Origin: an uncultured Lachnospiraceae bacterium
Lineage (GTDB): Bacteria; Bacillota; Clostridia; Lachnospirales; Lachnospiraceae
Assembly (NCBI GenBank): GCA_900317505.1
Contig: ONHB01000002.1
Coordinates: 1-64,000, forward strand
Direction of reading: 5' to 3'
DNA: 64,000 bases
The notes beneath the pieces are model-generated. The model ran no database searches. It was given only the letters and a program-made list of their open reading frames with translations, and was not told where the DNA came from. Position numbers and translations under genes: made by a program. Below, piece by piece: positions 9,427 to 17,840 of this stretch (position 1 is the stretch's first letter; each line of letters starts with the position of its first letter).

Positions 9427-10189
9427 AGTGATTTCCATTGTCACGACGACGTATCAGGATGTAGAGCATCTGAAAAAGGTTGTTGAGGGCATTAAAAAGC
9501 AGGATTATCCGCGGATTGAATATATCATTGTGGACGGTGGCTCCAAGGACGGCACCGTTGATTATTTAAAAGAGCTGGAAAAGGATTTTTCCTATGGATG
9601 GCCGGAGCGCAGGGTCAGATGGATATCCGAAAAGGACGAGGGCATTTATGATGCGCTCAACAAAGGTATCCGGATGGCAACCGGCGATCTGATCGGACCG
9701 ATGTTTGACCAGTTTGCCAATCCACATGTGTTATCCGATATGGTTTCCGTTATTGAAGAAGAAGACAGTGACGGCGTCCACGGAGACCTCTATTATGTGG
9801 ATGAAGAAGGAAATCCGGTCAGAGAGTGGAAAATGGGCAATACAAAGACGATCCGGGACGGCTGGATGCCGGCGCATCCGACGCTGTATCTCAAAAAAGA
9901 AGTCTACGACCGGTTTGGTGTATACAAAACCAATTACAGGATTGCTGCCGATTATGAGTATATGATCCGTATTTTAAAAAATAACGATGTCAGACTTTCC
10001 TATATTCCGAGAGTGCTTGTCCATATGTTTTACGGCGGTACAAGCTCCGGAGGCCTGAGCAATTATATGCTGTCCTTCAAAGAAGGAAAGCGGGCTTTGG
10101 AAGAGAATGATATCAAGGGCGCTTTTTTTATCACAGTTAAGCGTACCCTGCTTGTATTAAAACAGTTTGTGCAGGCAAAAAAGCTGTAA
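9416..10189 (+). CDS. GT2 family glycosyltransferase (WcaE-like)
   Basis: 257 residues. The GT2 start SNKVISIVTTTYQDVEHLKK, then VDGGSKDGTVDYLK, and the segment ISEKDEGIYDALNKGIRMATGD are typical of the colanic-acid WcaE-like GT2 subgroup, in which the usual DxD is weak. GDLYYVDEEG and HPTLYLKKEVYDRFG match the acceptor half of that subgroup. It is a cytoplasmic inverting transferase. The ATG at 9416 lies inside the end of the previous gene. A GT2 of the polyprenyl-phosphate type follows after 20 bases. Sugar specificity is not visible. Confidence 0.85.
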   Translation: MSNKVISIVTTTYQDVEHLKKVVEGIKKQDYPRIEYIIVDGGSKDGTVDYLKELEKDFSYGWPERRVRWISEKDEGIYDALNKGIRMATGDLIGPMFDQFANPHVLSDMVSVIEEEDSDGVHGDLYYVDEEGNPVREWKMGNTKTIRDGWMPAHPTLYLKKEVYDRFGVYKTNYRIAADYEYMIRILKNNDVRLSYIPRVLVHMFYGGTSSGGLSNYMLSFKEGKRALEENDIKGAFFITVKRTLLVLKQFVQAKKL

Positions 10190-10209
10190 AAGCAGTAAGA
10201 GGATGATAA

Positions 10210-10896
10210 ATGAAAATACTAATTATGATACCCGCCTACAATGAAGAACTGAATATTGAGCGGGTTGTAAACAATCTGATAGATAATTTTCCGCAGTATG
10301 ATTATGTGGTGATCAACGATGGCTCCAAGGATGACACGGCAAAGATCTGCCGGGAGAAAGGTTTTCATCTGATCGATCTTCCAATCAATCTCGGTCTGTC
10401 GGGAGCGGTTCAGGCAGGCATGCGTTATGCATGGCAGAATGGCTACGATGCCGCCATCCAGATTGACGGCGACGGACAGCACAGGCCGGAATACATCGAG
10501 CAGCTTGCCAAAGAGCTTGAAAAAGGAGAGGCGCAGATCGTCATCGGTTCCCGTTTTGTGACAGAGAAAAAGCCGCGCTCCCTGCGTATGCTTGGAAGCA
10601 ATGTGATCTCAGGACTGATCCGGCTTTCAACAGGCTTTAGGCTGAATGATCCGACTTCGGGAATGAGACTTTTTAACCGGGACGTTGTAAAGGAATTTGC
10701 CCTCAATATCAATTACGGACCGGAGCCCGATACGATTTCCTACCTGATCAAAAAGGGTGTAAAGGTAAAGGAAGTACAGGTAAAAATGGACGAACGTATT
10801 GCGGGAGAAAGCTATCTCAATCTCTCCAAATCGATGAAATACATGATTTTGATGAGCTTTTCCATCCTGTTTATCCAAGGCTTTAGAAAGAGGTAA
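10210..10896 (+). CDS. GT2 polyprenyl-phosphate-sugar synthase (DPM1-like)
   Basis: 228 residues, the length of soluble DPM1-type GT2 enzymes. IPAYNEELNIERVV, INDGSKDDT, GLSGAVQAGMRYA and QIDGDGQHRPEYI (with the DxD) are diagnostic of enzymes that move a sugar from a nucleotide donor to undecaprenyl phosphate. DPTSGMRLFNRDVV is also typical. It has no C-terminal membrane pair, but the next gene encodes a small DUF2304 membrane protein that commonly sits beside such enzymes and may anchor it. Its product would supply the GT-C transferases of this locus. AGAGGA lies seven bases before the ATG; only three bases separate it from the next gene. Confidence 0.87.
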   Translation: MKILIMIPAYNEELNIERVVNNLIDNFPQYDYVVINDGSKDDTAKICREKGFHLIDLPINLGLSGAVQAGMRYAWQNGYDAAIQIDGDGQHRPEYIEQLAKELEKGEAQIVIGSRFVTEKKPRSLRMLGSNVISGLIRLSTGFRLNDPTSGMRLFNRDVVKEFALNINYGPEPDTISYLIKKGVKVKEVQVKMDERIAGESYLNLSKSMKYMILMSFSILFIQGFRKR

Positions 10897-10899
10897 AAG

Positions 10900-11271
10900 A
10901 TGTCTTTATATTTACGGATTTTATTGATTGTGATGTCCTTACTGGCAGCAGTTTATGCGGTCCGCCAGATCCGGAAATCACAGATGAAAATTGAAAATGC
11001 CATTTACTGGTTTATGTTTATCCTGATCATTATCGTACTGAGTGTATTCCCGGAGCTTGCGATGATCTTAGCGCGCATTCTGGGTATTGAATCACCGGTC
11101 AATCTGATTTATCTTGCCATGATATTCCTGCTGCTTGTCAAGGTGTTTTCACTTTCCGTCAAGATCTCACAGATGGAGTACAAGATCGGCATTCTGGCAC
11201 AGGAAGCCGGTATCATGAAAAAGAAATATGAAGAGAAGGATACCGAAGACGAAAAGAGGGATGAAGCATGA
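10900..11271 (+). CDS. DUF2304 family small membrane protein
   Basis: 123 residues with three predicted membrane segments (about 5-20, 33-52 and 65-85) and a charged cytoplasmic tail (KKKYEEKDTEDEKRDE). The motif run YAVRQIRKSQMKIENAIYW and the following FPELAMILARILGI match DUF2304 proteins, which are regularly encoded next to DPM1-like GT2 enzymes. A partner or membrane-anchor role for the upstream GT2 is inferred from this pairing. The stop overlaps the start of the next gene by four bases, which suggests coupled translation. Confidence 0.8.
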   Translation: MSLYLRILLIVMSLLAAVYAVRQIRKSQMKIENAIYWFMFILIIIVLSVFPELAMILARILGIESPVNLIYLAMIFLLLVKVFSLSVKISQMEYKIGILAQEAGIMKKKYEEKDTEDEKRDEA

Positions 11272-12305
11272 AAATTTTGATGATTGGACTTGGCAGTATC
11301 GGACAGAGACACCTGCGGAATATCAAAAGGGTGCTTGGGGATGAAGCACAGATCATTGCCTACCGCGTGAGAGGCCTGCAGCGCACATTTTCCGATACGA
11401 TGCAGATCAGGGAAAATGTCAGTCTGGAAGAGGAATTTGGCATCACATCCTATCCGACACTTGAAGAAGCACTTTTGCAAAAGCCGGAGATCGCATTTAT
11501 CACCAACCCGACCAATCTGCATATTGCATGTGCCACTGCCTGTGTAAAGGCTGGCTGTCACATTTTTCTGGAAAAACCGATCTCTGATGATATGACAGGT
11601 ATTGATGAGCTGAAAAAGGCTGTTGCAGAAAGCGGAGTAAAGGTTTTTGTGGGATATCAGAACAGACTGCATCCCGGAATCTGTGAGGTCAAAAAGACAC
11701 TGGAGGCCGGAGAGCTTGGCAGGATCCTTTCTGTGGAAGCGGTTGTGGGCGAACGGCTTACGACCATGCACACGTATGAGGATTATAAAGAAACCTATAT
11801 GGCGCGCAAGGATATGGGTGGCGGTGTTGTGACCAACCAGCTTGTGCATGAAATGGATTATCTGTACTATTTATTTGGAAAGCCACTTACCGTATATGCG
11901 TTCGGCGGTACACAGGGAGATCTTTCCATTGATGTTGAGGACAACTGTGACGGTATTTTTACACTGGATTATCAGGGCAATAAGCTGGGCGCAAGAGTAC
12001 ATGCCGATTTTTATCAGAGCCCGCCGAGCCGTTATATCAAGGTTGTCGGGGAAAAGGGACAGATTCTGGCAGACCTGATCGGCAATTCGGTTACAAAGAC
12101 CGTTTTGGATGATACACAGACCATAGAGTATCCGGAATTTTCGCGGAACGATATGTTTATTGAGGAATTAAAGCTGTTTCTTTCATGCATCCGGGAGAAT
12201 ACACCGGAGGCTATTTCACTGGAAGATGGTATTGTAAGCTTAAAAATGGCATTAGCCATAAAAGAATCCATGAAAACAGGAGGAGTTGTTCATGTCACTG
12301 TTTGA
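11268..12305 (+). CDS. Gfo/Idh/MocA family oxidoreductase
   Basis: 345 residues. The N-terminal Rossmann fold has MIGLGSIGQRHLRN, and the family signature EKPISDD (the conserved EKP lysine) is near residue 104. VTNQLVHEMDYLYYLFG supplies the usual histidine of the C-terminal alpha/beta domain. The family oxidises or reduces sugars, often UDP- or dTDP-sugars, using NAD(P). In this operon it probably takes part in making an unusual sugar together with the SDR encoded next, whose start lies 14 bases inside this gene. Substrate unknown. Confidence 0.85.
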   Translation: MKILMIGLGSIGQRHLRNIKRVLGDEAQIIAYRVRGLQRTFSDTMQIRENVSLEEEFGITSYPTLEEALLQKPEIAFITNPTNLHIACATACVKAGCHIFLEKPISDDMTGIDELKKAVAESGVKVFVGYQNRLHPGICEVKKTLEAGELGRILSVEAVVGERLTTMHTYEDYKETYMARKDMGGGVVTNQLVHEMDYLYYLFGKPLTVYAFGGTQGDLSIDVEDNCDGIFTLDYQGNKLGARVHADFYQSPPSRYIKVVGEKGQILADLIGNSVTKTVLDDTQTIEYPEFSRNDMFIEELKLFLSCIRENTPEAISLEDGIVSLKMALAIKESMKTGGVVHVTV

Positions 12306-13125
12306 TCAGTTTAAAATCAAAGACCAGGTGGTTATTATCACAGGAGGAGCCGGTCTGATCGGCAGAAGGCACGCTGAAGCTGTGCTGGAGGGCGATGGTA
12401 TTCCGGTGCTTCTGGATATTTTCGAAGAGCCTTTGGCAAAAGTAAAAAAAGAATTTGAGGAAAGATATCCGGGTCATACCGTTGAGACCTATGTGGCTGA
12501 TATCACAAAGCGCAGCTCATTGGAGGAAATCCGGGATGATCTTTTGAAAAAATACGGTCATATTGACGGCCTTATCAACAATGCCGCCAACAATCCCAAG
12601 GTAGAAGGCGGTTCCAAAAATCTCGGAGCCATGCGTTTCCACAATCTGCCACTGGATATTTGGGAAGATGACATGCGTGTCGGTCTTACCGGTGCTTTCC
12701 TGTGCTGTCAGGTTTTCGGTTATGAAATGGAAAAACAGAAAAAGGGTGTTATCATCAATATTTCATCCGATTACGGTGTGATCTCACCCAATCAGAATAT
12801 TTATAAAAAAGAAGGCGTCCCGGAAGAGGAACAGACGGTCAAACCGGTTTCTTATTCTGTTGTAAAGCATGGAATTATGGGACTTACCAAGTACCTTGCA
12901 ACCTATTGGGCAAAATGCGGTGTACGTGTCAATACACTCTGTCCGGCTTCTCTTTCCAACGGTCAGAATGAGGAATTTGTGAAAAAGATCAGTGAGCTTA
13001 TCCCGATGGGAAGAATGTCACGTCCGGACGAATATCCGGCAACTGTTTTGTACATGCTTTCAGAAGCAAGCTCTTATATGACCGGCGCCACAGTTATTCT
13101 GGACGGTGGACGTACGATCTGGTAG
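12292..13125 (+). CDS. Short-chain dehydrogenase/reductase (SDR)
   Basis: About 277 residues. ITGGAGLIGRRHAE is the glycine-rich NAD(P) site, INNAANNP the structural NNA motif, and ISSDYGVISP with YSVVKHG supply the serine and the YxxxK catalytic pair. The end (GATVILDGGRTIW) is the classical SDR C-terminus. ATG at 12292 is preferred because GGAGG lies seven bases upstream; a TTG six bases earlier is in frame. It overlaps the Gfo/Idh/MocA gene, and the two presumably act in one sugar-modifying pathway. The sequence is closest in style to sugar or gluconate SDRs, but the substrate cannot be read. Confidence 0.87.
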   Translation: MSLFDQFKIKDQVVIITGGAGLIGRRHAEAVLEGDGIPVLLDIFEEPLAKVKKEFEERYPGHTVETYVADITKRSSLEEIRDDLLKKYGHIDGLINNAANNPKVEGGSKNLGAMRFHNLPLDIWEDDMRVGLTGAFLCCQVFGYEMEKQKKGVIINISSDYGVISPNQNIYKKEGVPEEEQTVKPVSYSVVKHGIMGLTKYLATYWAKCGVRVNTLCPASLSNGQNEEFVKKISELIPMGRMSRPDEYPATVLYMLSEASSYMTGATVILDGGRTIW

Positions 13126-13197
13126 GAAAAATGAGACGAAGATATCGGGCTTAAAAGATGATTGGAGCTCGGTATCGGATAGTAGAAAGAGTAAATC

Positions 13198-14418
13198 ATG
13201 CAGGAAGTAAAAAAGCTGGACTGTCTGGACGGGCTTAAGGTAATCGCCTGTTTTATGGTCTTCAATTTTCACTTTGTTAATTTATTTTATCCCGGTGAAT
13301 ATTGTCTTTTGCCGGAATATTATCATGCTCCCACGATAGAATATCTGATTGGTTCCACGCCTCTCAATATTCTGTGCGGTGCAAAGTTTGCGGTGCGTAT
13401 TTTTCTGGCACTCAGCGGATTTTTGGTGGGATACCGGTTCTTTCTGACGGGAGATAAGGAGTCGTTGAAATCCGGTGCCATAAAAAAATACTTCCGTCTG
13501 GTGCTGCCGATCGTGGCGGCAAGTATTTTGGTTTATATTCTGATGAAGCTTTCTCTGTATCAGAATGCGGAGGCATCCGTGCTGGCACATTCAGAGGTAT
13601 TTTCCGGCAACTACAATACCTTTGCGCCCAGTCTTGCAGATGCGTTGAAGGAGGCTTTTATCGGATGCTTTATCACAGGAGCCAATCAGTATAACGGCCC
13701 TGTCTGGTTTATTTTTTATGAATTTTTTGGCTCACTGATGATTGCGGTGACGCTTTTGCTGATCGGCAATAAAAAGTGGCGTTATTATATTTACGCCGTT
13801 ATGGCGGTTGTATTTATCCGTTCGGATTTTCTGTCCATGATCCTTGGCATGGTGGTCTGTGACCTGACATACAAAAGCCCGAAGTGGCTTGAAAAATTTA
13901 CGGATAAGCGGTGGCTGATGGGGCTATTGTTAGCCGCAGGTATCTTTTTAGGTTCGTTTCCACCGATCGGGGAGCATTATGAAGGGACAATTTATCAGTT
14001 TTTCCCGGTAAAGGTACTGTTTTATTACAATGTAGGGGCACCGGTTATTTTATTTGCGCTTTTACATTTAAAGACAATACCAAAGGCGCTTTCCGTAAAG
14101 GGACTGACCTGGTTTACCAAGTATACCTACTGCTTTTATCTTTTGCATTTCCCGGTGCTGTGTACGTTTTCCAGCGGCCTGTTTATTGCCTTGTACGGCA
14201 GGATGAACTATCACCTGCTGGCACTTGTCAATGCACTTCTGACTGTGCTTGTGATCTCGGTTATGGCAATGCTTATGCACAAATTTGTGGAAAAACCGGG
14301 CATCCGGATGGCCAATGGAGTAGTGAAGCTTCTGGAATCAGATAATTCAGGAGTGGCAGATAAAGAAATATCAGCCGGACGCGATGAAAAAGAGCAAAAT
14401 GATCAAGGAATAAAATGA
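13198..14418 (+). CDS. Acyltransferase-3 (OafA-like) membrane protein
   Basis: 406 residues with about ten membrane segments. The N-terminus KKLDCLDGLKVIACFMVFNFHF has the family start in which the histidine after the first membrane helix is thought to be catalytic. ALSGFLVGYRFF is the conserved second block, and GPVWFIFYEFFGS the third. The family O-acylates exported glycans using cytoplasmic acyl-CoA. The last 45 residues are hydrophilic and charged. The 3' end of the gene runs into a 16-bp tandem repeat array. The ribosome site is weak (AAAGAG). Confidence 0.85.
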   Translation: MQEVKKLDCLDGLKVIACFMVFNFHFVNLFYPGEYCLLPEYYHAPTIEYLIGSTPLNILCGAKFAVRIFLALSGFLVGYRFFLTGDKESLKSGAIKKYFRLVLPIVAASILVYILMKLSLYQNAEASVLAHSEVFSGNYNTFAPSLADALKEAFIGCFITGANQYNGPVWFIFYEFFGSLMIAVTLLLIGNKKWRYYIYAVMAVVFIRSDFLSMILGMVVCDLTYKSPKWLEKFTDKRWLMGLLLAAGIFLGSFPPIGEHYEGTIYQFFPVKVLFYYNVGAPVILFALLHLKTIPKALSVKGLTWFTKYTYCFYLLHFPVLCTFSSGLFIALYGRMNYHLLALVNALLTVLVISVMAMLMHKFVEKPGIRMANGVVKLLESDNSGVADKEISAGRDEKEQNDQGIK

Positions 14419-14496
14419 TCAAGGGTTAAGATGATCAAAAGATAAAATGATCAAGAGATAAGATAAAATGATCAAAAATCAGAATGATTAAAAGCC
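14396..14496 (+). repeat. Degenerate 16-bp tandem repeat, six copies
   Basis: Six units of consensus AAAATGATCAAGAGAT start at 14396, 14412, 14428, 14444, 14465 and 14481. The fourth unit is 21 bases long. The first five contain the palindrome TGATCA. The first unit and part of the second encode the last residues and the stop codon of the acyltransferase gene; the rest lies in the gap before the next gene. The array is likely a replication-slippage product, though a protein-binding role for the palindromes is possible. Confidence 0.8.
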
Positions 14497-14540
14497 GGAA
14501 TAAAAGTATGTAAAATAGAAGCTGTGCAACTGGAGCATAT

Positions 14541-17500
14541 ATGGAAGAAAAAAAATTGCGTAAAAACTGGATCGATGCCGCGAAGGCGGTTGCGATTTTA
14601 ATTGTAGTATTAAATCATAGCGGACTGATCATCCCAGGTGTCAATTTTTGGGGCGGCATGTTTTTTGTGCCGGCCTTTTTCCTATTGTCCGGATATACCT
14701 ATCATCCCGGTACAGGCTCTTACTTATCCTACGTGGGGAAAAAAGCCAAAAGGCTGCTTGTACCGTATATAGTTACCAATGGCTTACTGTTTTTGCTTTT
14801 CCTGCTTAAGAGAACGTTGGAGGGAAGTGCAGGGAAAGACTATATTGTCCGTTCTGTTCTGGGAATTTTGTATGGACGAAACCAGATTTACAGAAATTCA
14901 GATGGACAGGATGCCCTGATGATAAATCTCAATGCACCTACATGGTTTCTGCCGGCGCTTTTTGTGGCATTGATCATGCTGGAGGGACTGTTCCGTCTTT
15001 GCAGGCAGAATGAAAAAAAGATTTTACTCATCGTATGTATCTATGCACTGGCAGCGGTGGTGTTCCATTATGCGTCCCCGGTGCTTCTGCCTTGGTCTCT
15101 GGATATGATGCCGTATTATCTGTTGATGATGCTTGTCGGTTATTGGCTGAAAAAGATTGGATTTATGGAAAAAATGCGGTTCCCTTGGTTTGAGCTTTGT
15201 TTAGTTTTGCTGCTTGCGTCCGGACTTCTCAACGGTTCTGTCAATCTATCCATCAGTGATACGGGAAAGAGCATCACACTTATGTGTCTGTCTGCGGTTT
15301 CGGCATCCATACTGCTTATGATGCTCACAAAATGGGTTGATGAACATTTCAGATCTTTTAGCGGTCTTTTTGCCGAACTTGGTAAGCATACGCTAACTAT
15401 TCTCTGCTGGCATTATTTCTTTCTGGCAATGATTTTGTCAGTGATCGGAGAAGGTGCACCGGTTTTGTGGGAGCTTCTTGCCATAATTGCATCTGTCGGT
15501 ATCTGTCTGTTGATTGAACGGGGCGTGAAAAGAACAGGCTTTTTTATTTTTTCAGCGCCGATGGTAATATTTGCTGTTTTTTCCATGTATTTGCTGGTTA
15601 TGGGAGCATTTGCATGGAGCAATGGCGGTTGTACCGCCTTTTTACAGATGCCGGTGGCGTTACGCGGCTTTAGTATGCTTGCCATGGTTATTCTGCTTTT
15701 GTTGATCTGTTGTATCGCCGGAAAAAAACTTCTGACACTGTCTGAGCACAGACTGCGTACGGTGGCTATCTGTCTTTTTGCTTTTCTGTTTGTGCTGCAG
15801 ATGCTGTTTGTGATGATTGCCAGAGCCGGAATACGATATGATTCGCTAAAGGTTGTGGATGAGGCTATTGCTCTTTTCAGTCAGCCGGGAATACAGGCAG
15901 GAGATCTGGATGGATATTTTGCGCGGTATGCCAACAATTATGCGATCACGATTTTGACACACTGGTTTATCAAGATCTTCCGGGCGGTGGGACTGATCAG
16001 ACAGGATTTTTCCAACGCGGTCATTGTACTGCAGTTTTTAAATGTCCTGTTTGTTGATGCAGCGTTTGCAGGTGCTTACGCCTTCTTAAAAAAATATTTC
16101 GGAAGAGCCAGAGCTGTCCTGTTTTTATGCTATATGGCATTGAATCCGTTAAGCTATGTCTGGCTGCCGTTTTATTATACCAATACTGTTTCCATGGCAT
16201 TTGCAATCTGGGGCATTTATCTTGTATATGCTGTTTTTGAACCTGCCATAAAGAAGCGGTATGCCGTTGCAGGAGCACTTGCGTCGGGGATTATTTTTTA
16301 CTTTGGTTATAAAATACGTGCGACGGTTATGATCGCTTTGATCGCAGCGGTGATCGGTCTGTTTTATAGAGCATATAGAGATAAAAAATTTGAAATAAAA
16401 AGGATCGCGTTTTTTATTGTGTGTTTCTGCCTGTCTTTCGGACTGGCAAAGACCGCCTACGGAGTCGTTGAAGAGCATTATCTGACTTTTGATAAAACGG
16501 ATACAGAGTTTCCTATGACTCACTGGATTGCCATGGGACTGGACGAGCTGGGAGAAGGAAGCTACAATGCCAATGATGAAGAGCGGACAATGAGCTATCC
16601 GACGGCGCAGGAGAAAAAAGATGCCACAGTCAGTCTGATCAGGGAAAGAGTGGGAGAGCTCGGCATCGGCGGTGTAGCAAAGCTTTATATGAAGAAGCTT
16701 TCCAATACCTTTGCAGATGGAGCCGGAGGATATCATTCGGAGCTCAATATCAGCAGGGATTATGGCCTGATCTGGCAGATTGTCTATGGTGTGCACAGAG
16801 ATCCGGTGCTTGTATGGACGCAGGTATTTTATCTTTTATCTATCTTGTGCAGTATTTACCTTGCCTATCTGTTGGTCAAAAGGAAAATTCCAATGGAGGC
16901 CATGGTGCTTTTATTGCTTTTGCTGGGCAGTTATCTGTTTCAGATGATATGGGAATCTGCCACGATATATAGCATTGGAACCATGTATGTCAACGGTTGT
17001 ATGGTTGCCCTTGGCTTACCGTTTCTGGCAGGGCATGGATGTGCAGATGGCTGTAGGAATAAATACAAAAATAAATGCAAAAACAGGTCAGAATCTGAGG
17101 ATGCTTTGCCGGATGGTGAACAGGATGAGATAATCGGAAATAAATTGTCTGAGGATAAAGAGCAGGATATAGCAGAGTGCAATGCTGCCGGATTGGAGAT
17201 TGCCGGTTGTGAAGTGACCAAAGCTGTGCTTGCCATAGTAGGTGTTGCCGGGCTTTGTATTATGGTTGGTGCCCTCGCGAAAACCCAGTATGTGGAAGTG
17301 TCCATGAGTGTAGACCAGTTTTTGTTCCAGGCAGAGGAATATCCGGCATTGTCATATGGCCAGTGCATCAGCCAGAGCTTTGAAACGACAAAGGATTTTT
17401 CCACAATTTCAGTTCAGGTGCGCAATCTGACCGGAGCATACAATGACAGCGTGTATGAGGTGTCTTTGTATGATGATGACGGAAATTGTCTGCAGACGCA

Positions 17501-17738
17501 GGAGCTTCACGGCTGCGATACGACTGATTACGGCTTCTGTCCGATGAAATTTCACAATGAAACCGGAATTACCAAGTATGAGATCCGGATTGAAAAAACA
17601 GCAGGAAATGAAGATCTGATTTTCTTATATTATGATACCGGACACTATGATGTATATCCGAAAGGAAAGATGTCCGGACCGATGATCGAAGGAGATATGG
17701 CTGATCTTTTATTTGAAGTTTATGACCGTAAGGAGTAG
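14541..17738 (+). CDS. Fusion protein: acyltransferase-3 + GT-C-like glycosyltransferase + C-terminal beta domain
   Basis: 1065 residues. Residues about 5-340 form an acyltransferase-3 domain (KNWIDAAKAVAILIVVLNHS with the catalytic-type histidine, PAFFLLSGYTYHPG, NAPTWFLPALFVALIM). Residues about 390-830 form a polytopic membrane domain of the same kind as the protein at 6.1-8.4 kb, sharing TDTEFPMTHW, NANDEE and the NTFADG segment. A charged low-complexity linker (about 835-885) leads to one membrane segment and a soluble domain with NDSVYEVSL, again shared. It may couple O-acylation and sugar transfer on an exported glycan. GGAG lies six bases before the ATG. Both halves are full length, so this is not a simple sequencing artefact. 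Confidence 0.8.
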   Translation: MEEKKLRKNWIDAAKAVAILIVVLNHSGLIIPGVNFWGGMFFVPAFFLLSGYTYHPGTGSYLSYVGKKAKRLLVPYIVTNGLLFLLFLLKRTLEGSAGKDYIVRSVLGILYGRNQIYRNSDGQDALMINLNAPTWFLPALFVALIMLEGLFRLCRQNEKKILLIVCIYALAAVVFHYASPVLLPWSLDMMPYYLLMMLVGYWLKKIGFMEKMRFPWFELCLVLLLASGLLNGSVNLSISDTGKSITLMCLSAVSASILLMMLTKWVDEHFRSFSGLFAELGKHTLTILCWHYFFLAMILSVIGEGAPVLWELLAIIASVGICLLIERGVKRTGFFIFSAPMVIFAVFSMYLLVMGAFAWSNGGCTAFLQMPVALRGFSMLAMVILLLLICCIAGKKLLTLSEHRLRTVAICLFAFLFVLQMLFVMIARAGIRYDSLKVVDEAIALFSQPGIQAGDLDGYFARYANNYAITILTHWFIKIFRAVGLIRQDFSNAVIVLQFLNVLFVDAAFAGAYAFLKKYFGRARAVLFLCYMALNPLSYVWLPFYYTNTVSMAFAIWGIYLVYAVFEPAIKKRYAVAGALASGIIFYFGYKIRATVMIALIAAVIGLFYRAYRDKKFEIKRIAFFIVCFCLSFGLAKTAYGVVEEHYLTFDKTDTEFPMTHWIAMGLDELGEGSYNANDEERTMSYPTAQEKKDATVSLIRERVGELGIGGVAKLYMKKLSNTFADGAGGYHSELNISRDYGLIWQIVYGVHRDPVLVWTQVFYLLSILCSIYLAYLLVKRKIPMEAMVLLLLLLGSYLFQMIWESATIYSIGTMYVNGCMVALGLPFLAGHGCADGCRNKYKNKCKNRSESEDALPDGEQDEIIGNKLSEDKEQDIAECNAAGLEIAGCEVTKAVLAIVGVAGLCIMVGALAKTQYVEVSMSVDQFLFQAEEYPALSYGQCISQSFETTKDFSTISVQVRNLTGAYNDSVYEVSLYDDDGNCLQTQELHGCDTTDYGFCPMKFHNETGITKYEIRIEKTAGNEDLIFLYYDTGHYDVYPKGKMSGPMIEGDMADLLFEVYDRKE

Positions 17739-17840
17739 CAGGGACTGCCCAAATTAACGCTTGTGGAGATAATAGGTTACTTTGATATCGCTGATTGAAA
17801 AATTGCCGGGAGATAAACCGGGAAAAATAGAGACAGGACT

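Noticed and set aside
8914-9444. A 176-codon open frame on the minus strand.
   Set aside because: It lies wholly antisense to the anchored coiled-coil protein gene, has no ribosome site and no recognisable domain; its residues look like a reverse-frame shadow.
16149-16796. A 215-codon open frame on the minus strand.
   Set aside because: Antisense to the acyltransferase/GT-C fusion, whose frame has clear motifs; no start signal.
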